Positions 7,578-16,011 of a DNA stretch of 64,000 bases are shown here, in pieces. Source of the stretch: Rhizobium sp. (GTDB lineage Bacteria; Pseudomonadota; Alphaproteobacteria; Rhizobiales; Rhizobiaceae); NCBI GenBank assembly GCA_019739215.1, contig JAHHDR010000046.1, forward strand, positions 62,001-126,000. The letters are read 5' to 3'. Each line of letters opens with the position of its first letter. Within the stretch, counting starts at the first letter, position 1. Under the pieces are notes generated by a model that searched no databases, was not told the origin of the DNA, and was given only the letters and a program-made list of their open reading frames with translations. The translations under genes were made by a program, and so were the position numbers.

Positions 7578-8782
7578 CAGATCGGGCCTCCTTGCGGCGG
7601 GCGCTGTGCCGGCCGGGCCGCCTTGCTTGCCGCGGCCGCGTTGCTGGAGCCTGGGGCGGGCGAGGACGACGGCTCCTCATCGGTCAGCGCTGGCGCCGGT
7701 CGAGAGCGGATCACCTCATCGGCATCGCTCCCCAGATGAAACCGCAGGATGCCCGTCAAGGCGTCGGTATCCGGAAGCCGCAGTTCAATCTGGCGTTCGA
7801 GCCGGCCGGACCGCGGGAGCGCTCTGTCGATGCCATCGGGGATGTTGGTTGCGCCAAGGACGACGACGCCCTCAAGCCTGGCGGCACCATCGAGAATTTC
7901 GAGCATGCGATTGACAAGCGAGTTCCAGTAGTCGCTGTTTGCTCCTGTGCCACCGCGCCGGCCGATATTGTCGATCTCGTCGATGAACAGGATCGAGGGT
8001 GCATTGGCGCGCGCGGCATCGAATGCCGCCGACAGCAGTTGCAGGACGTCACCGAGATAGCCGGGCTCGAGCCAGCGTCCGACCGATGTCGCGATCATGG
8101 GAATATTGAGCGTGTTGCAGAGCGCGCGTGCGAATGTCGTCTTGCCGGTTCCCGGTGGCCCGTGGAGAAGAAGCCGGCTGCTGGTATCGGACCAGGCAAG
8201 CTTCTCCTGCTGCCAGAGCTCCAGATCGGCTTTCAGGTCCATCGCCCAGTCCTGTGCCTCGCCATAGCCGGCCAGCGTCTCCACGCGCGGCACCGTTCGG
8301 GACCGAATAGGCGCCGCTTCCATTGCAACGTCGGTTTCCGTGGGTTCGGGAAGGGTCACGTCGAAGCGCGGGGTTTCCTTCGATGAGGACTTGCCCTTGC
8401 CGGCCTTGCTCCTGTCCTTCTTCTGCTCGTCGGCCTTGCCTTCCCCGTCGTTGCCGTCATCGTCGCGGTTGCTTGCTTTGGCGAGAACCTTCAGCGTCGC
8501 AACGATGTCGTCGATCGCACGGTTTGGTCGTGCCGCCAGCACAAGGTGATCCAACCCGATCCCCGCCGGGTCCAGATCCAGTCGCTGCATCGACGAAAGC
8601 GCTGATGACGCTGGAATGCCCAACGCAGCCTCCAGGATCTCTGCGAGCAGCGATCGGTCGATACGGTCCAGCTTGATCACCAGATCTGCCGCGGCCAGGA
8701 TGCCCGGTGAGAGCTCGGTCGATCCATGATGGGCCAGCAGAACCGGTGCGCCACGGCCGGCGAGCGCTTTGGCGAGCGCATG
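7577..8782 (-). pseudogene. FtsH-like protease, AAA+ ATPase portion
   Basis: The frame encodes an AAA+ module: Walker A GPPGTGKTT near residue 175 of the open stretch beginning at 8680, Walker B SILFIDEIDNIGRRGG, sensor-1 ATNIPDGIDRALP and arginine-finger SGRLERQ. A charged low-complexity linker (NDGEGKADEQKKDRSKAGKG) precedes it. Reading upstream in the same frame the sequence stays protein-like (HALAKALAGRGAPVLLAHHG) back to a TAG at 8783-8785, beyond which the 239-residue 5' ORF continues in register. The gene is therefore interrupted by one in-frame amber codon. Confidence 0.78.
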
Positions 8783-9502
8783 CTAGGCGACATCGTCGGC
8801 GGACTTCATGATGGTCTCGCCAGAGAAGGTGACGAGTCTGGGCTTATCGTCGACATCGGCGTTGTAGCGTCCTGACAGCGCGTAGTTGCCGAGCCCATCG
8901 ACCTGAGGGGGCACACGGGGCATGATCCAGCCACGGGCGAGCAAGCTTCCCAGGCGGCGCTCGAAGCCTTTCAGTGGCACCGACACGATCATCATCGGAT
9001 CGCGCCGGCGCAGAAGAGCGTGGAGTTGCTCCAGACTATCGACGCTCTGCCCAACTGCCCGCGCGAGCGAGAGCACGACCGCGGCATCGGCTGGCGAAGG
9101 CGGGAGCGCGAGCGTCCGCAGCAGACGTAGCAACGCGTTGCGGCCGACCGCCGCTTGATCCGCCAAGGCGTCCACGGGCTCACCCTTCAGCCTGGAGACC
9201 GTGGGGATCATTTCCGTGACCCCGTCCGCGTCGAGATCGCCATCTTCGCCCAGAGCCCGGCTGGGAACGGGTGCACGCCGCAACAGCCGCGCGATCTGCA
9301 TGTGGTCGGCTTCGACGTCTCCCGTCGACACGAAGCGGGAGCCTGGATCAAGACGCCAGACGAGACCGGTCTGCTCGCGCTTGTCGATGAAGGCGCTCTC
9401 GAGAAGACCGGCGCCGGCGGCGTGCTCATAGATGTCATGGACCGCCGCCCGACGAAGGCGTGCCAGCAGGTAGCGGGAGAGACGCTCGGTGATATCAGTC
9501 AT
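8783..9502 (-). pseudogene. FtsH-like protease, N-terminal portion ending at an in-frame TAG
   Basis: The minus-strand ATG at 9502 opens 239 residues ending at TAG 8783-8785. There is no clear domain match; the segment is helical, with DNA-binding-like arginine-rich stretches, and ends GETIMKSADDVA just before the stop. The 34 codons after the stop lead in frame into the AAA portion, so this is the N-terminal half of one large ATPase/protease. It follows the 152-residue gene by 3 bases, so the cluster is one operon. Amber readthrough cannot be excluded, but decay is more likely given the later frame changes. Confidence 0.65.
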
Positions 9503-9505
9503 GGC

Positions 9506-9964
9506 TCAGCCCTCCCCTGCCCCGATGTCCTCCGCTGCCCCGATGCCCTCCGCGGTCGCGACGACCGGCGCCGGGACATCGTCCAGTGTCGCGTCACGAT
9601 CGGCGATCCAGTGCCGCATCAACAACGCCGTTGGATCGCCCAGCACGCAGTGGCGGTCGAGATCCGCAGCGACGAACCTGGGGACGCAGGACGGCTTGCG
9701 CCCGAAGCGCCGTGCAGACCGCAGGACGATCCAGACGATCCGCGGCATGTCGAGAACCGGAGGATGGTCGAGATCCACGCCCCCGGCGGTCATAGCCCGG
9801 GCGATGGCCTCGGCGCTGACATGGGTGCTGGCATCGGCACTGGCATGAGCGCTGACGGCATTCTTCCCGCGGCGCGCTTGATGGCAATGGACCACATCAC
9901 GGTGCCCGGAGGTATTGCTCTCGGAGGCGGGCGAAGAGCTGTTGAGATAGATGACTTCAGACAT
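9506..9964 (-). CDS. Hypothetical protein, 152 aa
   Basis: The ATG at 9964 opens 152 residues. The first half is Ala/Ser/His-rich and low in complexity (SAHASADASTHVSAEAIARA). The second half is more ordered (VLDMPRIVWIVLRSARRFGR, VPRFVAADLDRHCVLGDPTA). No family is recognised. The stop is 3 bases before the start of the FtsH-like gene and the gene lies about 70 bases after the PD-(D/E)XK-like gene, all on the minus strand, so it likely works with them. It shows no internal stop, unlike both neighbours. Confidence 0.55.
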   Translation of the reverse strand: MSEVIYLNSSSPASESNTSGHRDVVHCHQARRGKNAVSAHASADASTHVSAEAIARAMTAGGVDLDHPPVLDMPRIVWIVLRSARRFGRKPSCVPRFVAADLDRHCVLGDPTALLMRHWIADRDATLDDVPAPVVATAEGIGAAEDIGAGEG

Positions 9965-10036
9965 GAAGGCTCCTGTTCGTCGACGGCGCCTGGGCCGGAC
10001 GGAAGAGTGAAAGGTTGGGCAAGGTTTGGGAGCGGC

Positions 10037-10900
10037 TCAGTCGCGGCCGAGGTCATCAGGGAAATCGGCATAGCCGATCGTGACGTCCATGCCGCCGGGC
10101 CTGACACCTGCCGGGCGGGCGCTGATGGCGGCCTCGTTGAGCAGGCTGCCGACACGCGCCCGCAGCGCGCTCTCGATCATGCTGTGGCGCGCGGCCGCAA
10201 ACTGCGCCTCGACGCGTCTGGCAAAGGTGTCGCGCATGTCGGCGATCAGCTCCGCGGCGCCCGCCAATCCAATGAGGCTGTCGAGCTCACGGATCGATCA
10301 GATGCCATTGGCGATATCCGAGCGCGGGGCATCGAGGTTGAGGATCGCCACACGCACGTGGTGGATCGCAAGCTCGTTTCCGGACTTTCTGATCAGCGAC
10401 GGCAGCATCGTGCCGGCTGCCAGCATCCGATGCCGGAGTTCAGTGACGCGGCTCGACTCATAGGACCGCAGGCTGCGCTTGATATCGACGAGCAGTGCGA
10501 CCCCGGTCATCTGATCGACGAGGATCAGATCAGGCGCATATTGCGACTTTGCGGCCTCGCCGGCGGCGGCGGTCGCGATGATCAGCTGGCTTGCCGGCGT
10601 GGTCTTCACACGATCGAGCACGGAGCGATAGAGCGGCAGCTTGCAATCGGCGAAGACCGACATTGCCGGATTGGCGGCGGCCAACAGCTTGATGGCCTGC
10701 TCCAGCATGTTGCCTTCGACGACCGGCGCCAGGTTGCCGAGCCGGCCGAAGTCGCGGTGGCTGCCGCTCATCAGCTTTGCGATCCGGTCGATCAACAGAC
10801 GGCCGGCAAAGGCGTTGTCGATCAGCTGGTCGAGATGGGCCGACACTGCGGCCGGGTCGATCGGAGCCGTGGCGCGAAACGCGCGGGCGAAGTTTGACAT
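10037..10900 (-). pseudogene. PD-(D/E)XK-like protein interrupted by an in-frame TGA
   Basis: The minus-strand ATG at 10900 gives 200 residues ending at TGA 10298-10300; the same frame then continues with SIRELDSLIGLAGAAELIAD and a further 70 or so protein-like residues to 10037. Around residue 125 PDLILVDQMTGVALLVDIKR has the spacing of a PD-(D/E)XK nuclease core (PD ... DIK). That assignment is by motif only. With the stop read through, the product would be about 287 residues. It heads the operon that continues with the 152-residue gene and the FtsH-like protease. Confidence 0.55.
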
Positions 10901-10991
10901 GGATTGGTTCTCCGAAACTGGACAGCATTGGCCATGCGGACGAAGGCGATCAGCGTCGCGTCCGCCGGCCTGATTGAGAGGCAGGGATCGA

Positions 10992-11117
10992 TCAGGGGAT
11001 CGAGCGCAGTGGCGGAATGAGCCGGCGCGAGGTGCGGCCGGCCGTGCTGTCGGGTTCGGGGAGACGTGGTGTGCTGGGTGCTTCCAGGCGGGAAGCGAAG
11101 CGGGTAAGGTTGCTCAT
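10992..11117 (-). CDS. Small ORF, 41 aa, resembling the N-terminus of the next gene
   Basis: The minus-strand ATG at 11117 has an AAAGGA ribosome site 10 bases upstream and encodes 41 residues beginning MSNLTRFASRLEAP. The downstream gene begins MSNFARAFRATAP, so this could be a diverged partial duplicate of that start or a small leader peptide. The rest is proline- and arginine-rich with no domain. The ribosome site is the main support. Confidence 0.35.
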   Translation of the reverse strand: MSNLTRFASRLEAPSTPRLPEPDSTAGRTSRRLIPPLRSIP

Positions 11118-11129
11118 AGCCGGTGGTCC

Positions 11130-11432
11130 TTTGCATAGAAGGATGACAGGTCAGGCCCGCGTTGGAGTTGGCGCTCCGGCGTGGGCCGCATTGGCGAGCA
11201 GGATTGGCGTCCTGCACGTTCCCCTGGTATATGGGGCTCGGGCACAATCTGGCAACTGAAGAAACGATCGGGCGATCGACAATTGGTTGACGATGGTTAA
11301 CAGAGGACGCGGGCGCCGGTCCCGGGCGGACCATGCGGACTCCCCTGCCCTGCTCTCGCCTCGACATCCAGGAGCAAAACGCAATTAACGGCCCCGCCGA
11401 AGCGGAGCCGTGCGAGCTACTCAATGGATGAC
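11130..11432. other. Intergenic region with one hairpin, no gene seen
   Basis: About 300 bases between the protease operon and the traI remnant without a convincing reading frame. The promoter for the minus-strand operon is probably here. An imperfect hairpin (CGGCCCCGC at 11390-11398 with GCGGAGCCG at 11402-11410) lies near its right end without a T-run. In Ti-type plasmids the trb mating-pair genes follow traI at this point; none are present. Confidence 0.4.
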
Positions 11433-11433
11433 G

Positions 11434-11918
11434 TCAGCCAAGCGGTTGGTAAGTCGGCTCGGGGTTCACATCGGACAGTTCCCGATCTTCCTCCTCCAGG
11501 TCTAGTCGTGAGAGAAAGCGCTCCTTCGCTTCGGCGTGGCCCGGACATGGTGAGTGTCACCTGATGGAGGGGCCCCTCCCCGACGGAAGCGACTTGTCGA
11601 CGCAGAAGCGTGAGCTCTCGACCGTTGCAGCATGGGCGTCCAGCGAGCCGCGCTCCAGCAGTTGCGGGAGTGTCCGCTCCGGGATCGTCGGGCCAGATCA
11701 AGGCAGCAGGCGTGCGCAGCCGAAGACCTTTTGGTCGGTTGCGATCGCCAGGATGTAGGTCGGGCGGAGATCATCGTACTGATCGCGTCCTCCTTTTCGG
11801 TGATGGTGAAATCCCATTCCAATCGGCCGCCAAACACGGCGGCCCGAAGACGCTGCATCTGGTTCAGGTAGTTGTGGTTGCTTCCGCAGTGGTCGGCCGA
11901 GACGCTCAGAATCTGCAT
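11434..11918 (-). pseudogene. traI: LuxI/TraI-type acyl-homoserine-lactone synthase remnant
   Basis: The minus-strand ATG at 11918 (GGAG site upstream) starts a clear LuxI/TraI protein: MQILSVSADHCGSNHNYLNQ, then QRLRAAVFGGRLEWDF with the conserved Arg and FGGRLGW-type motif. One frame over it continues DDLRPTYILAIATDQKVFGC ARLLP, then another frame gives ESSRFCVDKSLPSGRG and another LHQVTLTMSG, all in the order found in TraI. At least three frame changes separate these blocks and the C-terminal substrate-binding part is gone; the last open stretch (SRLDLEEEDRELSD...PLG) to 11434 is not TraI-like. The position diverging from repA matches Ti/Sym plasmids. Confidence 0.8.
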
Positions 11919-11976
11919 TGTGATCTCCGCATGAACTGGTCAGGCGAAAGAAAATCATCTCGTGCTTCGTGTGGCT

Positions 11977-11994
11977 ATGTGCGGATTTGCACTC
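11977..11994. promoter_or_regulatory. tra box-like palindrome 1 (TraR site)
   Basis: ATGTGCGGATTTGCACTC matches the 18-bp TraR tra-box consensus ATGTGCAGATCTGCACAT at 14 of 18 positions and keeps the GTGC...GCAC arms. It lies about 60 bp upstream of the traI start, where TraR-AHL would activate traI. With traI broken the site may be a relic. Confidence 0.6.
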
Positions 11995-12065
11995 GGTGAT
12001 TCTCCCGAATCGGCGGCATAAGGCTCAAAAGCCGTTTGAGAACCAGGTTCAAGGATGTTGATAAG

Positions 12066-12083
12066 AGGTGCAGATCTGCATTT
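12066..12083. promoter_or_regulatory. tra box-like palindrome 2 (TraR site)
   Basis: AGGTGCAGATCTGCATTT keeps the central TGCAGATCTGCA of the tra box exactly. It is between tra box 1 and repA, matching Ti plasmids where TraR sites in the traI-repA gap raise repABC transcription and copy number. Function here needs an intact TraR elsewhere on the replicon. Confidence 0.6.
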
Positions 12084-12292
12084 CGCAGTTAGTGGTGGAG
12101 AGGAGAAAAGCCGGGCTAACATGCTGAAGTCTTTGGATGAATCAGTTTTCTGTCAGCCTCTCCGGCGTCGCGTTAACTGCTTGTTAACTTTAAATCTCTT
12201 GCGACGATGCCGGAATCGCAGGATAGTTTCGCAAATGATGGCGTTGGAGCCATTTTTTCGAAACTGACGACCTCCGGGAAATAGTTCGCAAA

Positions 12293-13483
12293 ATGAGCAA
12301 TATGCTGCCCAACAGATTTGATATTGAGATTGCCCAGCAGGGGGCGAAGATCTCAAGCGCGTTGCATATGTTGCGCAGCCAGCAGTACCCGCCTGATGCT
12401 CGCAAGGGATTGCGTAAGTTTCAGCTCGCTGAAGTTGCGGACTTCATGGGTGTCACCCAGACGCACCTGAGGCAACTCCATTCGGACGGGAAAGGACCGG
12501 AAATTGAGTCCATCGGTGGACGCCGATACTACACGGCTGACCAGATGCTCGAGCTTCGGGATTATCTTGAGGCAAACAAGAAGTCCGACAAGAGATACTA
12601 TGTTCCTCGGCGGAAGGAAGGAGAACCGATGCAGGTTGTATCGGTCGTCAACTTCAAGGGTGGAAGCGGCAAGACCACCACTGCCGCGCATTTGGCGCAA
12701 TATCTCGCCCTCACCGGTCATCGTGTGCTGGCGATCGACCTTGATCCGCAGGCCTCACTGACTTCGCTTTTCGGGATCCAACCGGAGCTTGATGATACTG
12801 CCTCTCTTTATGAGGCCCTTCGATTTGACGACGAGCGGAAGTCAATCGCTGACGTCATCCAGCCGACCAACATTCCTGGACTGGATGTCGTGCCCGCCAA
12901 CCTGGTTCTGCAGGAATACGAGTATGACGTGCCACTGGCGATCTCGTCCAAGAAGGGGGAGGATGGCCGACTCTTCTATATGCGGATCGCCAGCGCTCTG
13001 AAGCAGGTGGATGACAAGTACGATGTGGTCGTCATCGATTGCCCTCCTCAACTGGGCTATTTGACGATTACCGCCCTTATGGCTTCGACCGGGATCCTTA
13101 TCACCATTCATCCTCAGATGCTGGACATCATGTCGATGAGCCAGTTTCTCATGATGCTCGGGGGGATTATGGGGCCGGTCGCGGAGGCCGGGGCCGAGAT
13201 GCGTGTTCAGTGGTTCCGGTATCTTATCACCCGCTTTGAGCCCACGGATATTCCGCAGGCCCAGATGGTCGGGTTCATGCAGTCGATGTTCGCACAGCAG
13301 ATGCTGAGAAACCACGTTCTGAAGTCCACTGCGATTTCCGATGCTTCGATAAAGAAGCAGACATTGTATGAGGTTGAGCGCGGTGAGTTTGTTCGGGCAA
13401 CCTACGACAGGGCAATGGAGAGCTTGAACGCCGCCAACGCGGAAATCGTTGAGCTCATCCACGGTGTCTGGGGGAGAAAATGA
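12293..13483 (+). CDS. repA: Plasmid partition ATPase RepA
   Basis: The ATG at 12293 gives 396 residues, the normal RepA length. The N-terminal 110 residues form the DNA-binding part (LAEVADFMGVTQTHLRQLHS). The ParA domain follows, with the deviant Walker A KGGSGKTTT at about 122-130, DLDPQASLTSLFG and the Walker B-type VVVIDCPPQLGY. RepA partitions the replicon with RepB and represses the repABC promoter. The operon order repA-repB-repC and the divergent traI relic support the call. No internal stops or shifts are seen, so replication and partition appear functional. Confidence 0.96.
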   Translation: MSNMLPNRFDIEIAQQGAKISSALHMLRSQQYPPDARKGLRKFQLAEVADFMGVTQTHLRQLHSDGKGPEIESIGGRRYYTADQMLELRDYLEANKKSDKRYYVPRRKEGEPMQVVSVVNFKGGSGKTTTAAHLAQYLALTGHRVLAIDLDPQASLTSLFGIQPELDDTASLYEALRFDDERKSIADVIQPTNIPGLDVVPANLVLQEYEYDVPLAISSKKGEDGRLFYMRIASALKQVDDKYDVVVIDCPPQLGYLTITALMASTGILITIHPQMLDIMSMSQFLMMLGGIMGPVAEAGAEMRVQWFRYLITRFEPTDIPQAQMVGFMQSMFAQQMLRNHVLKSTAISDASIKKQTLYEVERGEFVRATYDRAMESLNAANAEIVELIHGVWGRK

Positions 13484-13486
13484 GGC

Positions 13487-13504
13487 ACTTGTCAGCCGTT
13501 TTTT
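13487..13504 (+). repeat. 18-bp direct repeat, copy 1 (after repA)
   Basis: ACTTGTCAGCCGTTTTTT begins 3 bases after the repA stop and recurs exactly at 16038-16055 after repC, in the same orientation. The T-run could serve as a weak terminator tail, but there is no hairpin at this copy. It may be a RepA/RepB or partition-related site. Confidence 0.5.
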
Positions 13505-13567
13505 TTATCGTTTTGCAAAGTGATGCCAATGAGTTACCGGCGTTGACAGCAGGTTGGGAGAGCACTT

Positions 13568-14563
13568 ATGTCCCGTGAAAACCCTTTCGCTAAACTGGAT
13601 ATGGCGTCGATCTCGGCAAACCAGACGCCGACAAAACCCGGTTACGGTATGACAGGAGCCGCCAAGACGGTTGTTCGCTCCATTGAAGATATGGCCGAGA
13701 ACACCAAGAAGCTCATGGAAGGTGAGGTGATCGTGGATCTTGATCCGCGATTGATTGACGTATCCTTCGTGGCCGACCGTCTTTCAGACGACGGAGAAGA
13801 GTTTCAGGAACTGCTTCAGGCAATCAAGGAATCAGGACAGACGACGCCTATCCTTGTTCGCCCCAGTTCCACGGATGCCAAGCGATATATGGTCGTGTTC
13901 GGTCACCGTCGTCTCAGGGTGGCTCGCGAACTCGGAGTTCCGGTCAAGGCGATCGTAAAGAAGCTCGACGATATCGCCTCGGCGATCGTGCAGGGACAGG
14001 AAAACGCAGCCCGTTCAAACCTGTCTTTCATTGAACGCGCTTACTTCGCTCAGAACCTGATCGTGTCTGGAATGACCAAGGAAACGGTTCGTTCGTCGCT
14101 CGCCCTCGATGAGGCGATGCTGTCGAAGATGCTTGCTGTCGTCGAGGCGGTGCCAGCGCCAGTCATTCACGCCTTGGGCGCATCGAAGAAAATTGGGCGC
14201 GACCGGTGGCTCAGCCTCCGGCAGTTGCTACTTGCCCCTGCTCTCGCCAAGGTCGCTGTTGAGCACGCAGCGTCGGCCGACTTTCTAAAGCTTCCTGAAG
14301 CCGAGCGGTTTGATGAACTTCATGACTACGTGAAGCGATACAAGGCCAAATCGGCTGCGAAAAAGCCCAAAGCCCATATCGCAGCAAGAGTCTGGATCTC
14401 GTTTGATCGCTCGCTGAATTTCGCGATGACCGCAAAAGCGAAGAAGGTTGCCATCGAACTCACGAATGTCGAAGCCAAGCCCTTCAGCGAATGGCTGTCT
14501 TCTCACATGGATCGCTTGTACGAGGAGTACCAGGGGTCGCAAAACGAAGCCAACGGAGACTAA
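13568..14563 (+). CDS. repB: Plasmid partition protein RepB (ParB family)
   Basis: The 331-residue product has the RepB layout: a short N-terminal RepA-interaction segment, the ParB/Srx-like box with GHRRLRVARELGVPV near residue 117, ENAARSNLSFIERAYFAQNL, an HTH around 165-190 and a basic C-terminal dimerisation part. It binds parS and loads the partition complex. The ATG at 13568 has a GGGAGAG ribosome site and lies 84 bases after repA. I could not find a perfect repABC-type parS (GTT-N4-GC-N4-AAC) in the window near the operon. The gene is intact. Confidence 0.95.
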   Translation: MSRENPFAKLDMASISANQTPTKPGYGMTGAAKTVVRSIEDMAENTKKLMEGEVIVDLDPRLIDVSFVADRLSDDGEEFQELLQAIKESGQTTPILVRPSSTDAKRYMVVFGHRRLRVARELGVPVKAIVKKLDDIASAIVQGQENAARSNLSFIERAYFAQNLIVSGMTKETVRSSLALDEAMLSKMLAVVEAVPAPVIHALGASKKIGRDRWLSLRQLLLAPALAKVAVEHAASADFLKLPEAERFDELHDYVKRYKAKSAAKKPKAHIAARVWISFDRSLNFAMTAKAKKVAIELTNVEAKPFSEWLSSHMDRLYEEYQGSQNEANGD

Positions 14564-14566
14564 ACC

Positions 14567-14625
14567 GCAAAAGAAAAAGGCCCCCAAACGGCGAACCGTG
14601 GAAGCCTCTCTCGTCATCTCTAGCA
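14567..14625 (-). ncRNA. Counter-transcribed antisense RNA (incompatibility RNA) between repB and repC
   Basis: All repABC operons carry a small antisense RNA in the repB-repC gap that blocks repC expression. Here the minus strand has a -35 TTGACT (14655-14660), 17 bp, and a -10 GATTCT (14632-14637), then about 58 nt ending in a GC-rich stem (loop TTCG within CCACGGTTCGCCG) followed by a T-rich run at 14566-14578. Promoter, length and terminator all fit. Exact ends are estimates. Confidence 0.7.
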
Positions 14626-14719
14626 GGATCGAGAATCGCATTTCCCGGAATCACAGTCAAGAGTCTTGGCGCCATTTTGGTGAGTGGATTTCTTTTGCCT
14701 GAAGAAAGGTGAGAGAAAA

Positions 14720-15964
14720 ATGCAAACGGGAGATGTGACGACGCCCTTTGGGCGGCGGTCGATGTCGCTCGCCCTGGTCAAAAGACAGATGGCGATCAAG
14801 GATACGGATCACAACACGCGGATTGAAAAGTGGAAAGTGTTTCGCGATGTCTGCGAGGCGCGAGAACACCTCGGAGTTCAGGATCGGGCCTTGGCCGTTC
14901 TAGACGCCCTCCTGACGTTTTACCCGCACGGGGAGCTCGATTCGAGCCGCGGGCTTGTCGTTTTCCCATCCAATGCGCAGCTATCGGTTCGCGCTCACGG
15001 GATCACGGAAAGCACACTCAGGCGGCAACTCGCGGCACTCGTCGAGGCCGGGCTCATCTTGCGCCGCGATAGCCCCAACGGGAAGCGATACGCACATCGC
15101 AGTCGTGACGGTGAAGTAGAGCAGGCCTACGGCTTCGATCTGACACCTCTTCTGGCTCGCGCCCATGAACTTGCGCAAATCGCACAAGATGTCGCTGCGG
15201 AGCGAACGCGGTTCCGGCGGACAAAAGAAGCTCTTACGATCTGCCGGCGAGACGTGCGCAAGCTAATCTCAGCCGCGGTGGAGGAGGGCGCGTCCGGCAA
15301 CTGGGAGCAGGTAGAAGCGGTCTATATCGACATTCTGGCGCGCCTTCCACGCTATCCAGAGAGGGTCCAGCTCGAACTCGCACTCGATGAAATGCAGTTG
15401 CTACGGGCAGAAATCCTCAACATTCTGGAAATGCAGCTAAAAGCTGAGAATATGCACGGCAATGCCATCCAGAATGACTGGCATGTACAGAATTCAAATA
15501 CCGAATCTATCTATGAACTTGAACCTCACTCCAGAAAAGAGAAGGGCGGAAGCCTAGAGGATGAACCTCAAGCTAAGAGCGGGGCGAACGGGGAAGAGAA
15601 GGGCAAGCCAGAGCCAATAAAGGCCTTCCCACTCGGGATGGTACTTCGGGCCTGCCCGCAGATTGCCGACTATGGTCCCGGCGGACGTATGGAAAACTGG
15701 CGCGAGCTCATGAAGGCCGCCGTCGTGGTGCGCTCCATGCTGGGCGTCAGCCCGTCAGCCTATGAGGAGGCCTGCGACTCGATGGGGCCGGAAAATGCGG
15801 CGGTGGCTATGGCCTGCATCCTTGAACGATCGAATTACATAACTTCGGCTGGTGGTTATCTTCGGGATCTCACCAGGCGCTCTGAGCGGGGGCAGTTTTC
15901 GCTAGGGCCGATGCTGATGGCTCTTTTGAAGCTCAATGACGACGGAAGTCGAAGACGCGCTTGA
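14720..15964 (+). CDS. repC: Replication initiator RepC
   Basis: The chosen ATG at 14720 has an AAAGGTGAG site 9 bases upstream and gives 414 residues; the frame is open back to 14684. It starts with the RepC-typical TPFGRRSMSLALVKRQM and continues with the winged-helix initiator region (YPHGELDSSRGLVVFPSNAQ, HGITESTLRRQLAALVEAGL). The C-terminal domain (MVLRACPQIADYGPGG, MLGVSPSAYEEACDSMG) is also present. RepC binds an origin that lies within its own coding sequence in studied repABC plasmids, so oriV is probably inside this gene. No disruption is seen. Confidence 0.95.
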   Translation: MQTGDVTTPFGRRSMSLALVKRQMAIKDTDHNTRIEKWKVFRDVCEAREHLGVQDRALAVLDALLTFYPHGELDSSRGLVVFPSNAQLSVRAHGITESTLRRQLAALVEAGLILRRDSPNGKRYAHRSRDGEVEQAYGFDLTPLLARAHELAQIAQDVAAERTRFRRTKEALTICRRDVRKLISAAVEEGASGNWEQVEAVYIDILARLPRYPERVQLELALDEMQLLRAEILNILEMQLKAENMHGNAIQNDWHVQNSNTESIYELEPHSRKEKGGSLEDEPQAKSGANGEEKGKPEPIKAFPLGMVLRACPQIADYGPGGRMENWRELMKAAVVVRSMLGVSPSAYEEACDSMGPENAAVAMACILERSNYITSAGGYLRDLTRRSERGQFSLGPMLMALLKLNDDGSRRRA

Positions 15965-15979
15965 TCCCGGGACTGGGCC

Positions 15980-15995
15980 GTCAACGATAATTGAC
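15980..15995. promoter_or_regulatory. Perfect inverted repeat after repC
   Basis: GTCAACGATAATTGAC has 5-bp arms GTCAA/TTGAC and the 16-bp length of repABC parS sites, but lacks the usual GC centre. It is 15 bp past the repC stop, a common place for parS. The assignment is tentative. Confidence 0.3.
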
Positions 15996-16011
15996 CTCGT
16001 AAGTGTTGGTG

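Noticed and set aside
8783..10300. Programmed readthrough or pyrrolysine/selenocysteine recoding at the TAG and TGA codons
   Set aside because: No recoding element or partner genes are seen, the two stops differ, and later frame changes in the same gene favour decay.
9155..10897. 580-codon plus-strand open frame opposite the protease operon
   Set aside because: It is the antisense of several minus-strand genes with domain motifs; its own product has no family features and typical high-GC shadow composition.
10822..11424. 200-codon minus-strand frame
   Set aside because: It runs across the start of the PD-(D/E)XK-like gene and the small ORF in another frame, with low-complexity composition and no ribosome site.
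12172..12188. GTTAACTGCTTGTTAAC upstream of repA as parS
   Set aside because: Spacing is 17 bases, not the 16 of GTT-N4-GC-N4-AAC, so the halves are out of register.
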